Below, piece after piece: positions 1-10,772 of a DNA stretch of 64,000 nucleotides. This DNA is from Mariannaea sp. PMI_226. Taxonomy: Eukaryota > Ascomycota > Sordariomycetes > Hypocreales > Nectriaceae. How positions within the stretch are numbered: position 1 is the stretch's first letter; every line of letters starts with the position of its first letter. The translations under genes and the position numbers were made by a program. The notes under the pieces were generated by a model. That model had not been told where the DNA came from. It was given only the letters and a program-made list of their open reading frames with translations, and did not search any database. The stretch is taken from contig JANFOG010000001.1 of assembly GCA_024336345.1 (NCBI GenBank), forward strand, positions 3,472,001-3,536,000. Direction: 5' to 3'.

Positions 1-1097
1 ATTTGCTGTCCCATTTTGCATAGCCCATAATAAGGGCCGGCTTCCGTGAGAGTCAGGAAATGGACAGGAGTTCTGCTAATCCATCTTGACCGCCTTAATC
101 TGCTACAATCACGTTAACATGCCCAGGACCACTCTTCATCCCTGTATGGGTGCCCTACCAGGTAGGTAGATAGGTAAGTCACATACTGCACAGAGAGAGT
201 AACGATCATTTCCAGTTCAATCAAGTGGCCCGGAACAACCAGACGTCAGACATGCGGTTGGTCGGTAAGGGGCCCAAATAAATTCACTGATTGGCCCCCG
301 ATCTGTTGGGGATTGAAGATCTGACCACTAACTGCTCAGCCTTCAAAAATGGTCCTCTTCACAGCTCAATTTTATCAACTTCAATCTCCCAGCCAGTAGC
401 AGGACGAGCTGCATACGAATTGCGTCCAGTGCTGTATCCATAAAATCTTCCAGTTCCCGCGTCGCTATAGCCGTCCCGATCATAACGGCGCATTGATGCA
501 TGGCAACTCTGCTGATTGATCGAGTAATCTGGAACGTTGCAAACCTAATCGTTCATGGGGATTAAGATAGGTAAATCCGTAGGGCGGACCAAGCCGATAC
601 TAATTCGTCTGCCTTCATCTGCGATGAATGACATCAAGCCAACGACTCCACTACAAGTGTCAACCTTGTAGACTACTTCCATTATAAATGGGGATTCACA
701 ATCACATCAGTCAACGACATGCAGATGCAGTTCTTAGAACATGTTCAGTGTCCATTAGATTAACCACTTCTGTTACTCCAAATGCCCGGCAGCATTCTCT
801 TTTAGGTAGGTTTGCAGACTGCCCCAACAGCACACATTTTCGTCTTCATCCTTCCCATCCGACACCCATTGCTGCCATTAGTATGAGGGATGCACAATAT
901 CCCCAGAATAAAAAAAATTTTATAAACATAATAGAAGTCAAAAAAAAAAAAAAACACAATGCTTTCAGATCAGAAAAGATTATGCCCGACCCAACCAACA
1001 CCCTGACGTTCGAGGCTTTCCAGGATCGACGTTAAAAACTCGCGAAAAATAATAGACCGCATTCAAATTCAAAAATGACTAGGTTTGTCCTCTGTGC
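1..1097. other. Intergenic, downstream of the DUF7707 gene
   Basis: No gene is supported here. The open frames are short and of random composition. It holds the 3' flank of the minus-strand gene that follows, a 15-A run at 940-954 and a TACC/TAGG-type motif near 160-175. Confidence 0.6.
940..954. repeat. Poly-A homopolymer
   Basis: Fifteen consecutive A on the plus strand, about 145 bases beyond the stop codon of the minus-strand DUF7707 gene. Confidence 0.9.
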
Positions 1098-1816
1098 TTA
1101 CAGCAGAGCAAAACCAGCGAACATGCTGCCCAGGACAACGGCAAGACCCCAACGGGAGCCAGCCTCGAGTGCCATGGCAGCACCGCCCTTGTCCTTGGAA
1201 TCAGCAGAGTCGGTGCTGTCGCTGCCAATGTCGGTGTAGATGGTGTCGGCAGTATCGGTGCTGGTACCAGTAGCAGAGGCCGTAGTTCCGGTGGCGGTCT
1301 TGGTCTTGTTGACCTTCTTGGGGTCCTGGGCACCACAGGGGTGGTTCTGACGGCAGTCAGACGCGCAGGTGTTGGAGTTACCGCACTTCGCAACACACTG
1401 GTTGCCCCACTCCTGGCAGACGAAGTATGGCAGGGTCAAGGAATACTCAGAGACGTTGGGCTGCTTGCCGTCGCCACAAATGCAGCCGTAGGTGAGGGTA
1501 TCCTGCAGAAATATGTAAGTCAGGTGATTTCTTGTATGTGGTATGATCAGAGAATGGAAACATACGGGATCACAATCGTTGACCTTAGTGGAGCCATCAC
1601 CTGTCTGCTCGCAGATAACAGGGCAAGTCTGCTTCTCGTTGGAGCACCAAGACTCTACATAACACGGTCAGTTTATTGTTTCCATGTTAAAATAACCAAG
1701 TGCAGCTCACCTCGAGTGGACTTGTCAACACTGTCAGGATCGATCACATAGTCGGAGTTGGCAACGGCGACAAAGGTGGCAGCGAGGGCCAAAACGGTCA
1801 TTCGGACGGAAGGCAT
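1098..1816 (-). CDS. Secreted Cys-rich GPI-anchored DUF7707 protein
   Basis: Three exons on the minus strand: 1816-1711, 1654-1566 and 1502-1098, with introns of 56 and 63 nt, both GT-AG. They give about 199 residues. Residues 1-20 are a classic signal peptide, with likely cleavage after ANS. Next comes a domain with about a dozen cysteines (WCSNEKQTCPVIC, YGCICGDG, FVCQEWGNQC, CASDCRQNHPC). A Thr/Ser/Asp-rich linker follows, then a C-terminal hydrophobic tail preceded by small residues, which fits a GPI-attachment signal. The order matches the fungal DUF7707 family of extracellular proteins, whose biochemical role is unknown. I infer a cell-wall or plasma-membrane surface location. The start is the first Met before the signal peptide; a second Met five residues on would also work. 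Confidence 0.85.
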
Positions 1817-4800
1817 CGTGATAATTAGGCAAGGGAGAATAGTGATTTCGGCGATCAGGAAGTGTGATACAGGTACAAGGAAGAAGTCGATGGAAGATAG
1901 ACTACAACAAATATCGGGGATCAGCAACTTATGTTAAGATGATACCTCTTGCCCAGCAACCCTCGGAGTCTGCTCATAGAAATATCTTCATATTTGGCAG
2001 AGAAAAGAGGCACTGGAATGTGATGCCAAAAAATCGTCTGGACAACCGGAGACTTCTGGAGCAGTTCGAAAGGGAGGTCCGGGCAACATAGGATATTGGC
2101 ATCGGGGCGACTCACAAATTGCGGACGTTTGTATGAACGAGTGTACAAACGAACAGGACAGAAGACGAAGGGCAAGCAAATATGCAAGTGAGAAACGACT
2201 GTTGATAGCGAGAGTATTTGTCGAATTTGAAGCAAAGAAAAGAAGATGCGAGGGAGGCTGGAGGCACTGGGGAGAAAGGTAGGTGACGAGGAAAGGGAGA
2301 GACAGAATGAGGAGAGCTCATAGCAGAAATGGGCCTGAGGAGCACCAACCCCCGGGGGCTGAGACCCGCGGCTTGCAATATCATGACCAGTAGCAGCGAA
2401 CTAGCAAAAGAAGCAATATCAAACAGGCTTAGTCTGGTGCGCCAGGCACAGGACAAGCGTATCGACTACGTACAGTAGTATCCCAAGTCCGCACGCACCT
2501 TGTCGGCCCCATCGACCACGCTCCAGGTTGTGGTGAAAAGTGCGACGAGTTCCAACCAGTGACAAGCTATCGCTACGCTGCTGGAGCTCTTTTCTTCCCG
2601 CGCCACCCGTAACAACCTCCACTCAGCGCATTGAGCTGGACTGCAGGGTGTGATAGGCGCTCCCGCTCCGTTTCCGAACCAAAAGATCATCATCCAGTGA
2701 GCAATATAAAGGGAAGGCAGGTCGTGGAATAGGCTTCAAAGCTACGGCAGAAAAGCAACAGCAAGCTCATTACAGCTCATTGTCATGTAGCTTGTCAGGC
2801 AATTCGGAGTGGCTAGATGGATTAAACGTATAAAGTTTGTCACTGAAACCTCACCGTCAGGATGGAGCTTGGAACGCCACTGGCGGCCAAATGGCTTGCA
2901 TCTCCAATCTCCAGGCGGGTCCAACCTCGTCCCAGGGCGGGACGGGATCATGACAAGGAGCTGGCCAACCCTAGTAAGAAAGGTACCTTAGACACGGTAG
3001 TCTACTATGTACGCACGGAAAGTATACTGCTATACACAGGTGTGGCACTTGTGCATCCATTTTTATTTTTATTTTATTTTCCTTTTGTACGCGCTGTTAT
3101 GATTGCTCCATACCCATTATTGTACCTGGTTACGATATTGAGTACTACGTACAGTAGTGCACAACCTAGATACCTATCCCCAGACTCGCCTCCCCAGTCA
3201 AAGAAAGGAAAATACAATATTCATTTTAGGCAATGGCTCTAATCGTCTACATATCGTCCTTCTCTGCCTCTCCTTCTGATTCTTATAATAGTTCCTTCAC
3301 TCACTCTCCATCTCTGATTCGCTTCTAGCGTCCCAAATACGATACACATCCGTATGTGCGATGAATGTTTGGCCCAGGTACGGACTTTCTCGTGAGAAAA
3401 GAGGCGATGCGCCCGCACTCTCAACACGATGCTTAGTACCGACCTCTCCTGAGACGGCTTTTCGGTTCTATTATGGTTTTCCAAGACATATGGAGGTACG
3501 GAGTATTCCCCAGGCCTGACTCCGCGATGAATCACGACTCGGGGCGAGCTAGTCGGCAGTGAAAGAACAACAACCATGAATGCATCCACCATCCACCCAC
3601 CCTGGCCATGGACACGACAGACACGACACAACACACAAGACAGGACACGACACTCCGCATGTGAAGTACTTTACCCAATTGCACTTCTATCACCGCTTGG
3701 TGCATCTTGGAATCTTGGAAGGTGGCCAGCCAGCCACATGCGCTGACCGCCGCTGTCGCCATTACCAGCCCACTCACACTTTTCTTCTTCCTTTCTTACT
3801 CCTCTATCCTCCCCTCCTCGTGAAGCTGCCTTCTCAGTCCTCTGTAGTGGAACAAACACTGGAGGGTTTTCTGGCAGTGGCCAAAAAGGCGGTTCGGCAT
3901 TGCAGCGAGCGCGGGGTTAGGGGCTAAACCAACTCGTATTTTTATCGTAAGCGGTTTGGAATCAACACTGAAAGAGCCTAGAGGCCGCGTGATGTTCAAG
4001 TACGAGGAAACTCTCGTGGTGCTTGGCCAGATTTGTGCTTTGTGCAAGTTACATTGCGGAGTCACACTCCAGTGCGGAGTTAAGGGTGGACGGCCACAGC
4101 TTCAAAGCCAAACCCATATCAGCTATAATGTACTCCGTTATGCTGCACTAGGATGACGCTTCACTGACATCTGCCAGCTCCAGAGTACTCCATACCACCA
4201 CCATAAGCTTTACTTCACATGCACAACAAGTTCTACCTCAGTTTAGGTAAGAATGAGGTGGAGCACAAATCAAGGAGCTCTCTGCTTGTTTGTGTAGCGT
4301 GAGGGTAGGCAAGCCGTCAAGATCGCCATGATTCTGTCTTAGACAGCAAAACCCCTGGTCTCAAGGAGGTCTGACTCCTTTCAGGGTACAGTGCAGAGTA
4401 CTTAGTCCTGAGTACTGAGGATTCTGAATAAGAAGAAATTAAGTAAAAGAAGTCGCTGGAGTATTCAAGGATTATAAGGGTCGGGTGCGCCGGTACCTTC
4501 AGGGCCAGACGGATCATCCAGGATCCGCCGACTAGCCGCCTCCTTTTCATGGCCTGCAAGCCAGGTAGTTTTTCAGGTTGGTGGAGGTTTTGGCGTCAGG
4601 AACGGGGCAACCTTCCACCTCATTGAACCGGCCCTGGTCTGGACTCTTGGAGGCAACACGATTGCGCCAGGGGTACGTGCGGCTTGACCCCGACAGCAGA
4701 AAGTACATCTGTACAGTGGATTGATAAATTGCATGGCTTGACAAGATGTTCTTGGCTTGAGGCGATAATTACCCAAGAATAGCCATGTTAGAGTCACATT

Positions 4801-6532
4801 TGGACATCTTGAAAGTCAGTTGTTAATTTTGAGATATTCAAGTGAAGCCTGGGACACGTAGCGCACGAGAAAAACCAAGTATGCCACAAACAATAGCTAA
4901 TAGTACTCATATAAGTTGCTACCTATCTAGGCAATGTTAGCAGTTCAATAACAAAGAATTACCTGTCAGATCCTTGAGTGGTCTAGGCTTGTAACCACCC
5001 AAAAACACACATCCCAACAGCTCCCAACCATGCAATTACTGAGTATATTTTCTCAACTCTGTACAGAGCGTAACATCGTGAACAGACAATTCCCTCATAA
5101 AAACCATGAGCAAGATACAGCGTACTGTAATATATCATGGGGATAGAGGTTGACACTGACCAAGCCCATTTGGTTTGAATTCTCAAGTAATAGAGACAGC
5201 CGAATTCAACCACTTTTTCCATGTGATGAGGACCGGCATCCATGACGCGGGACGGACCAGAGGGCCTGGATCTCGAAGCATGCTAGTCCATTCCATCCCA
5301 CAGAATACATGGCGCCGTGTTGGTCCAAGAACGGGACGGAGCATGTGCTTCATCGGTACGGAGGTGGGTAAACGGCTACGGTGGAAGAACGCGGGATCCG
5401 GCCGAAAATTTCGGTAGCTGGTCGGTGACCGGACGAAATGTGCCTACCTAGATACGTAGGCACTGTACGGAGGACGGACAAGTATAGTCAAGGCCCAGGT
5501 ATGACTTTTGTACATTTGTCCTTGTGCATTGTGGTCGCAATTCAGATTAGAACATGATCACTGCTACCAGGCATGACAGATACGCGTAGTAACTGCAGGT
5601 AACGTCCTTATCTGGCTGCCTCAGCAGGGATAGAACATAGCAGAAGGAGATACAGTGGCTGGTATGCATAGGCAGGTAAGGGAGTTCAAGAAAAAAATAT
5701 TTCAAATACCTTGGTTAATCACCTTGCTGTGAAAAAAAGAAAGAATGGATTTGTCATTCGTCTCATTATCTCACATCACGACCCTATTTGGCTCATGTTC
5801 CATGCCTGATAAGCATCCTCATCCATGTACGGAGTAGCTACAGTACCTACAGCCGCAGGATCCGCCTTGAGGGCCCTTTCGGGACTTATTTAACGTCCGG
5901 CGTGGTGGATGCGGCGCCAGAGAAACCTGGCGCCCGAGATATCGCCCACTCTTTTCCACCCTGCCCAACAAAAGGGTACGACTTCCATCGATGTCGTGTG
6001 TCATGCGTTTGGCTATATTGCCCTTCCTTGCAAACTGGAGCATCAATTAATTACACTGTTACTTTTTTCAACCAGTTCGCCAGTTGCCCATCGGTATCCG
6101 CGTATACACCTGGCTGCACGGTCATTTTCTCATCGCTTTTTGTCTCATCTTCATCCGCTTCATAATACATACATACCATTTGCGAACCTCTTTATCCGTT
6201 GGCATCCACTTTGTCTCGTTTGTTGCAGAACTAGAAATAGTTATCAACTAACCTACGAACGAACAACAACGTTTGACTCCAGAAAGCCTCCTTGAATTCA
6301 CATCCCCGGTTGCTATCTCTCCTCCATTGCACGTCTCAACAAAACGCGCGCTCTCTTCCTCGCTAAACTTAATACCATTGGCGCATCATTATCAGGTCCT
6401 GTTATATCAATAATCAGTTCCATCATTATCTGGACATCGGTCGCGACACGCCACCAGCCGCCACACTCCACCCGAATCTCATTACTCCGTCCCGGAGAAG
6501 TCTCACATGAACTTCTTCTCTTCGCACAGTTA
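1817..6532. other. 4.7 kb divergent intergenic region
   Basis: It lies between the DUF7707 gene (-) and YPT35 (+), so it must hold both promoters. I see no coding region: the open frames are short, overlap on both strands and lack recognisable motifs. Three copies of TACGGAGTA or its near reverse complement lie at 3497, 4131 and 5828. An ACACGACA-rich stretch lies at about 3613-3653. The last 450 bases before YPT35 are C/T-rich, as expected of a fungal 5' leader. Confidence 0.55.
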
Positions 6533-7341
6533 ATGGCATCAGGATTAGATGGCGCCAGTAGCAGCTGGGCCGGCGGCGCTTCGTCTCGGGCGCAATCTTC
6601 CTCCACATTGACCGAAGAATTCCATACCCCGCGGTCGTCCCTTGATCATGAGAACTCCTCGACTATCAACCACCACAAACCTGACGATGACGCTTCCTCC
6701 TCCATCGTATCTCCCAGTTCCATCACCTCGCCGCCATATTGGATTAGCACACATAGTCACCAGCGCAACACCTCCAACGTATCGGTCGAGTCGGTTCTCC
6801 CCGCTGGAGCAATCACACTACGGGATAACGAGACGAACGAGGACAACGAACGAAACGATGCCTGCTGGGCCAAGAGTGTCGAGATTGTGGACTACATCAT
6901 TGTGAACGGCAGCACGACCAATATCGGCGCTTTTGTCGTTTGGAACATCCGTGTCGAGACCCTACGTGTGGGTTTTTTTTCTTCATCGTCCAGACTCAGG
7001 ACGGGTCTTCGCGATTGGTTGGCTAACCAACTGTTGGAATAGGGAAGCTACATGAATATTCGAAAACGATATTCCGAATTTGATGACTTTCGAAATCGCC
7101 TGGTTATGACCTTTCCTGGATTCGAGGCAGCTGTTCCGGAGCTTCCGCCCAAGAGCGTTATTTCCAAATTTCGACCACGCTTCTTGGAGAAACGACGCGC
7201 AGGACTTCAATACTTTCTAAAGTACGTAACCTTTCGCGGCTTCCATCTGGCTACTTATTTGCTCACGTCGTCATCAGTTGTATCATGTTGAATCCAGAGT
7301 TTTCCGGCTCTCCAGTGCTCAAGGAGTTCCTCTTTGCGTAA
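6533..7341 (+). CDS. YPT35: PX-domain protein, Ypt35 type
   Basis: Exons 6533-6967, 7043-7221 and 7278-7341 give about 225 residues. The first 100 residues are Ser/Thr/Asn-rich and probably disordered. The PX domain runs from about residue 116 to the end. It shows the RKRYSEF phosphoinositide-binding motif (154-158 region), the Pro-rich LPPKS loop and the basic FLEKRRAGLQ helix. Length and layout match yeast Ypt35, an endosome/vacuole protein that binds PI3P and acts as an adaptor for the lipid-transfer protein Vps13; that role is known from yeast and inferred here. At the first intron two overlapping GT donors exist (6966 and 6968); only the GTGGGT at 6968 keeps the frame. The IQ-motif gene follows on the same strand 669 bases on. 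Confidence 0.87.
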
Positions 7342-7759
7342 CAACAATTATTTAGTATGCATATTATTTTCGCTGGATATATGTAACACCTCATAATGGT
7401 CCATGAGACGGGCCAGAATTCTGTACAAACTCTTTGGTATCATGGATACTAAGTTCTGCCACTGTAGGTGGCAATGATAATGATAATGTCTTGAATGACC
7501 TCATGAACTGTTTAGATATGTCTCTTTTCATCGCAGTTCGAACACTTACGATTTATGTCGATACTGGATGAGTATTTGCAAGAAGCATAGCCGCTATCTC
7601 AGTTTTTGGATTTCTCCGATTGCCGCTTCTTTACACACTCTTGAATTCATACGAGAAAAGTAAAAAGCCTAGCCAATCTATTCACACAAAGATGCCGGGA
7701 TAATAGCCTCCTGTGGCGAGACTCTCCCGGGTTGACTCGCTGCGTCATTACATCATTAC

Positions 7760-7766
7760 TATATAA
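7760..7766 (+). promoter_or_regulatory. TATA-box-like TATATAA
   Basis: TATATAA followed by GG, about 245 bases before the ATG of the IQ-motif gene. The position suits a promoter with a 150-200 base leader. This is inference from sequence alone. Confidence 0.3.
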
Positions 7767-7910
7767 GGACGAGGTGTTCGCATCTGCAGGTCCTGCCATG
7801 TCGAGGGGGTAGCCAGTTTACTGGCTTACTATTTTCAGTCCTGATCGACCATTGAGCTAGTCTCTCAAAACTGCCTACGCTCGTCATAATCGAGACTTCA
7901 GTTGGGAACC

Positions 7911-7982
7911 ATGACATCATCTGCGTCGAAGGAATCAAGCTCCATCGCATTTCTGTGCAGAGACGCACGCAGCCCTGCTTGA
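7911..7982 (+). promoter_or_regulatory. uORF before the IQ-motif gene
   Basis: An ATG in good context (ACC before it) opens 23 codons ending in TGA at 7980-7982, 28 bases before the main ATG and in another frame. It would limit initiation at 8011 if the transcript starts upstream of 7911. Alternatively a small intron could join part of it to the main frame. Confidence 0.4.
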
Positions 7983-8010
7983 TGGGACGCCCCGGGGCGT
8001 CATTGTCAAT

Positions 8011-9693
8011 ATGACATCAATCACCAAATCAATATCCTCAAATGATTTCCCGCTACCAACAAAATCAAAGGAATACATGGACTCGCTGGTCCCCCCAACA
8101 GAGGACGAATTTGAACGCATCTCGTCTGTGCAAGAAAAACATGAAGATGAGCATAGGCGTTTGGCGCAACAACAGCGACGAGAATCACTCCTCCAAGCGC
8201 AAGTCGATCAGAAACGCATTGACGTCTCACAAAATTATCTACAGGATGAGAGGACGGCCGCGGCACGTCTCATCCAGAAGACATATCGTGGGTATCGGGC
8301 GAGGCGAGAGATACAAGGCTTCGGACTGGATGCGAGCACTCGGTGGTTAGCAGCGATTCAGGAAGCTCAGTTCCGTTTGGTAAATCAACCACGCCCAGAG
8401 GAAAACCGAAATGTCGACTCGCCTCTGACATCACGAGCATCAACCGCACGGGGGAAGTGGAAGAAGGCCAGCATCGTTGCCCGCCGAGCGAATCATGACG
8501 ACTCATCTTCGGATTCTTCATCCCTGTCCTCACCAGATAACATAGCAGACGGAAAGGCACATGGTGGGAAAGCCTTGGCGGATCGCAGAAGCGACGCTCG
8601 CATTATGGGTTTGCGATATTTCCTTGAAATGGTGGATCTTAAACATCGGTACGGGAGCAGTCTCTGCACGTATCACGAAGAATGGAAGCGATCCTCGACC
8701 AAAGAAAACTTCTTCTACTGGCTCGATTACGGTGAGGGTCGTGACGTACAGCTAGAAGCATGCCCCCGCGACCGGCTCGATCGAGAACGAGTGCGATACC
8801 TTTCGAGAGAGGAACGGCAATATTACCTGGTCCAGATTGACACCATGGGCCGTTTATGCTGGGCTAAAAACGGAGAACGAATCGACACGAGTGGGAGATA
8901 CAAGGACAGCATACACGGCGTCGTCCCTTTGGGTGATCCTACACCACCCTTTGACGATGAAGTCCAACTTCAACCGCAATCGCCTCGAGGCTCCCAAGAG
9001 TCAAGCAGGTCCAGAGGTTCTCTTGAGTCAAAACGGGAGGCTGATCGGGCAGCTAAGTATGTGATGCCGGCGCCAGAAAACAAAAGGAGTCTGAAAGATC
9101 TTGCACATTTAGATGCAACAACCGCGGTGTTCAACAAACTTCTTCGAAAATCAGTCAAGAAAAACACATGGATCTTTGTTGCAGACACCTCATTCCGTCT
9201 ATACGTTGGTATCAAAAACTCGGGTGCATTCCAGCATTCGTCGTTTCTGCAGGGCAGTCGGATCTCCGCCGCTGGCTTGATCAAAATCAAGAACGGTCGC
9301 CTTACCTCACTCTCACCGTTGAGTGGGCATTACAGACCACCTGCAGAGAATTTCCGTGCCTTTGTACGAAAGCTGCGTGAACAGAACGTAGACCTGAGCC
9401 ACATCTCCATCAGCAAGTCCTACGCGGTGCTAGTCGGCTTGGAAGCATACATGAAGACGCGACAAAAAGGAAAGGATGTGATGGAGAAGATTCTGCATGG
9501 ACGGGATAAGATCCTGGATCCGGAAGAGGTTGCTCGGCAGGAAGAGGAGGCAAAGGATAAGAGCGAAAGTGCGGCGAAGGAAAGAGTGGTGCTGGAGAAG
9601 GAAAAGGCTGAGCGGTTGGTACGAAGAGAAGAAGAAGGACCAAGGGCGAAAGTTATGCAGAAGTTAGGCGTGATGTCCTTGGATGAGAGATGA
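8011..9693 (+). CDS. IQ-motif calmodulin-binding protein, IQM-like
   Basis: Single exon, 560 residues. An IQ motif (RLIQKTYRGYRARR) sits near residues 86-99, the typical calmodulin contact. After a Ser-rich linker there is a conserved block, HRYGSSLCTYHEEW to FFYWLDYGEGRDV, then YLSREERQYYLVQID. A second block includes WIFVADTSFRLYVG, FQHSSFLQG and LSPLSGHYRPP. These two blocks match the architecture of plant IQM proteins, where family members bind calmodulin and affect catalase and stress signalling. The fungal role is not known to me. The C-terminal 90 residues are highly charged, likely coiled coil. The ATG at 8011 is the only Met in frame after the stop at 7912-7914, so a short upstream exon cannot be excluded. 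Confidence 0.82.
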   Translation: MTSITKSISSNDFPLPTKSKEYMDSLVPPTEDEFERISSVQEKHEDEHRRLAQQQRRESLLQAQVDQKRIDVSQNYLQDERTAAARLIQKTYRGYRARREIQGFGLDASTRWLAAIQEAQFRLVNQPRPEENRNVDSPLTSRASTARGKWKKASIVARRANHDDSSSDSSSLSSPDNIADGKAHGGKALADRRSDARIMGLRYFLEMVDLKHRYGSSLCTYHEEWKRSSTKENFFYWLDYGEGRDVQLEACPRDRLDRERVRYLSREERQYYLVQIDTMGRLCWAKNGERIDTSGRYKDSIHGVVPLGDPTPPFDDEVQLQPQSPRGSQESSRSRGSLESKREADRAAKYVMPAPENKRSLKDLAHLDATTAVFNKLLRKSVKKNTWIFVADTSFRLYVGIKNSGAFQHSSFLQGSRISAAGLIKIKNGRLTSLSPLSGHYRPPAENFRAFVRKLREQNVDLSHISISKSYAVLVGLEAYMKTRQKGKDVMEKILHGRDKILDPEEVARQEEEAKDKSESAAKERVVLEKEKAERLVRREEEGPRAKVMQKLGVMSLDER

Positions 9694-10737
9694 AACTTGA
9701 ACCAGAATGGCACTTCTCTGAGATGGCTTGGGTCAGAGTTGGAAGACTATTGGGCTTTTTCTCATATCACATCTCTCTCTGGTCGTATTAACCCCATATT
9801 GACCATTTTTTTATAAACCGCTATTTCCCCAAACACGAATTAGAGATACAGGCAGCCGAGAATCTACTATGAATAAGGTATCTAGTCTTTGACTGACACT
9901 TGTTGATGGGTAGTTCGTCCAGTTTCGGCTACCTACCCTAAAGACCACTTGAACACCTCCTGGACAGTGAGCTTGTCCAGCAGTATCTGGAGTTGTGAAT
10001 AAGACAGGAACAGTGCCTGTTGTGCTAATTTTACATTCATCTCTAAGCTTGGTATGCAACTCCTGGCATTGGGCTTCAAAGCTACCCCCCTCATAATGAG
10101 TCAACCATATGGTACTGAACGTAGTTAATGAGTTAGTTCATGTCAAGCCAGCTACTTACCGAATGACACTTTCTTACCAACCCCCCCCCCCCCCCCCCCC
10201 CCCCTTCCCCCAAAACTAATGCGATATGAATGGATATACGGATTGTTCTATACAATTTCTCGCAATATCAGGCGCCAACATAGAAATATCGAAAAGCTAC
10301 CTATCTGCTTGCCTACCTCGCCTAACAAGGTAGCTAATGGTAGCTGTTTTTGGGAAGCGATAGTCAAGATCGGAGCCCCAGGTACCGTTGCCACCTAGTT
10401 GCTGGTCAATTTAGCACAGGACAGGTCCCTGGCTACATATCCACCGAACACAAAATGTGCTGGGACAGGCACTGAAGTGACAGCGCTCCAGGCGATTCCA
10501 ACAGCGTCATCCACCACCCGTGGACCCCTAATAAGCCTGTTCCAGAAAAAAAAAGCGCCACGGGCAAAGGCACCACATCAAACGTCCAAGCCAGTCGCAC
10601 GAAATTGGTTGGTATATTTATCAAAAAAACATCGCCAACGAGCGCTTCCATCGCGACAAAGACCGACCCTCAGGCCTTGTTTCTTGCGAGAGAGTTTAGA
10701 GACCCGAGAACCATGTCAGGCTCTCTCACGTCTGTCA
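9694..10737. other. Intergenic between IQ-motif and SAS4-domain genes
   Basis: No gene seen. It holds a 24-C homopolymer (10181-10204), CTACCTATC/TACCTCGCC-type repeats at about 10295-10345, and the leader of the next gene. The frame of the next gene is open from about 10399 but has no ATG until 10738. Confidence 0.55.
10181..10204. repeat. Poly-C tract of 24
   Basis: Twenty-four consecutive C, followed by TT and another C5 run. This is the longest homopolymer in the window. The assembled length should be treated with caution. Confidence 0.9.
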
Positions 10738-10772
10738 ATGGCCTCAGTCACCCGCTCCACACGACGCGCTGA
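10713..10772 (+). promoter_or_regulatory. uORF overlapping the SAS4-domain start
   Basis: An ATG in good context (GAACC before it) opens 20 codons in another frame and stops at 10770-10772, past the proposed main ATG at 10738. A scanning ribosome that used it would bypass the main start. Confidence 0.4.

Larger units (their letters stand above)
7342..8010. other. Intergenic, promoter and leader of the IQ-motif gene
   Basis: No independent gene. It contains a TATATAA element at 7760-7766 and a 23-codon upstream ORF at 7911-7982. The frame of the downstream gene is open back to 7915 but without an ATG. Confidence 0.6.

Noticed and set aside
10399..10737. N-terminal extension of the SAS4-domain protein
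   Set aside because: The frame is open but has no ATG before 10738, and the sequence looks like leader.
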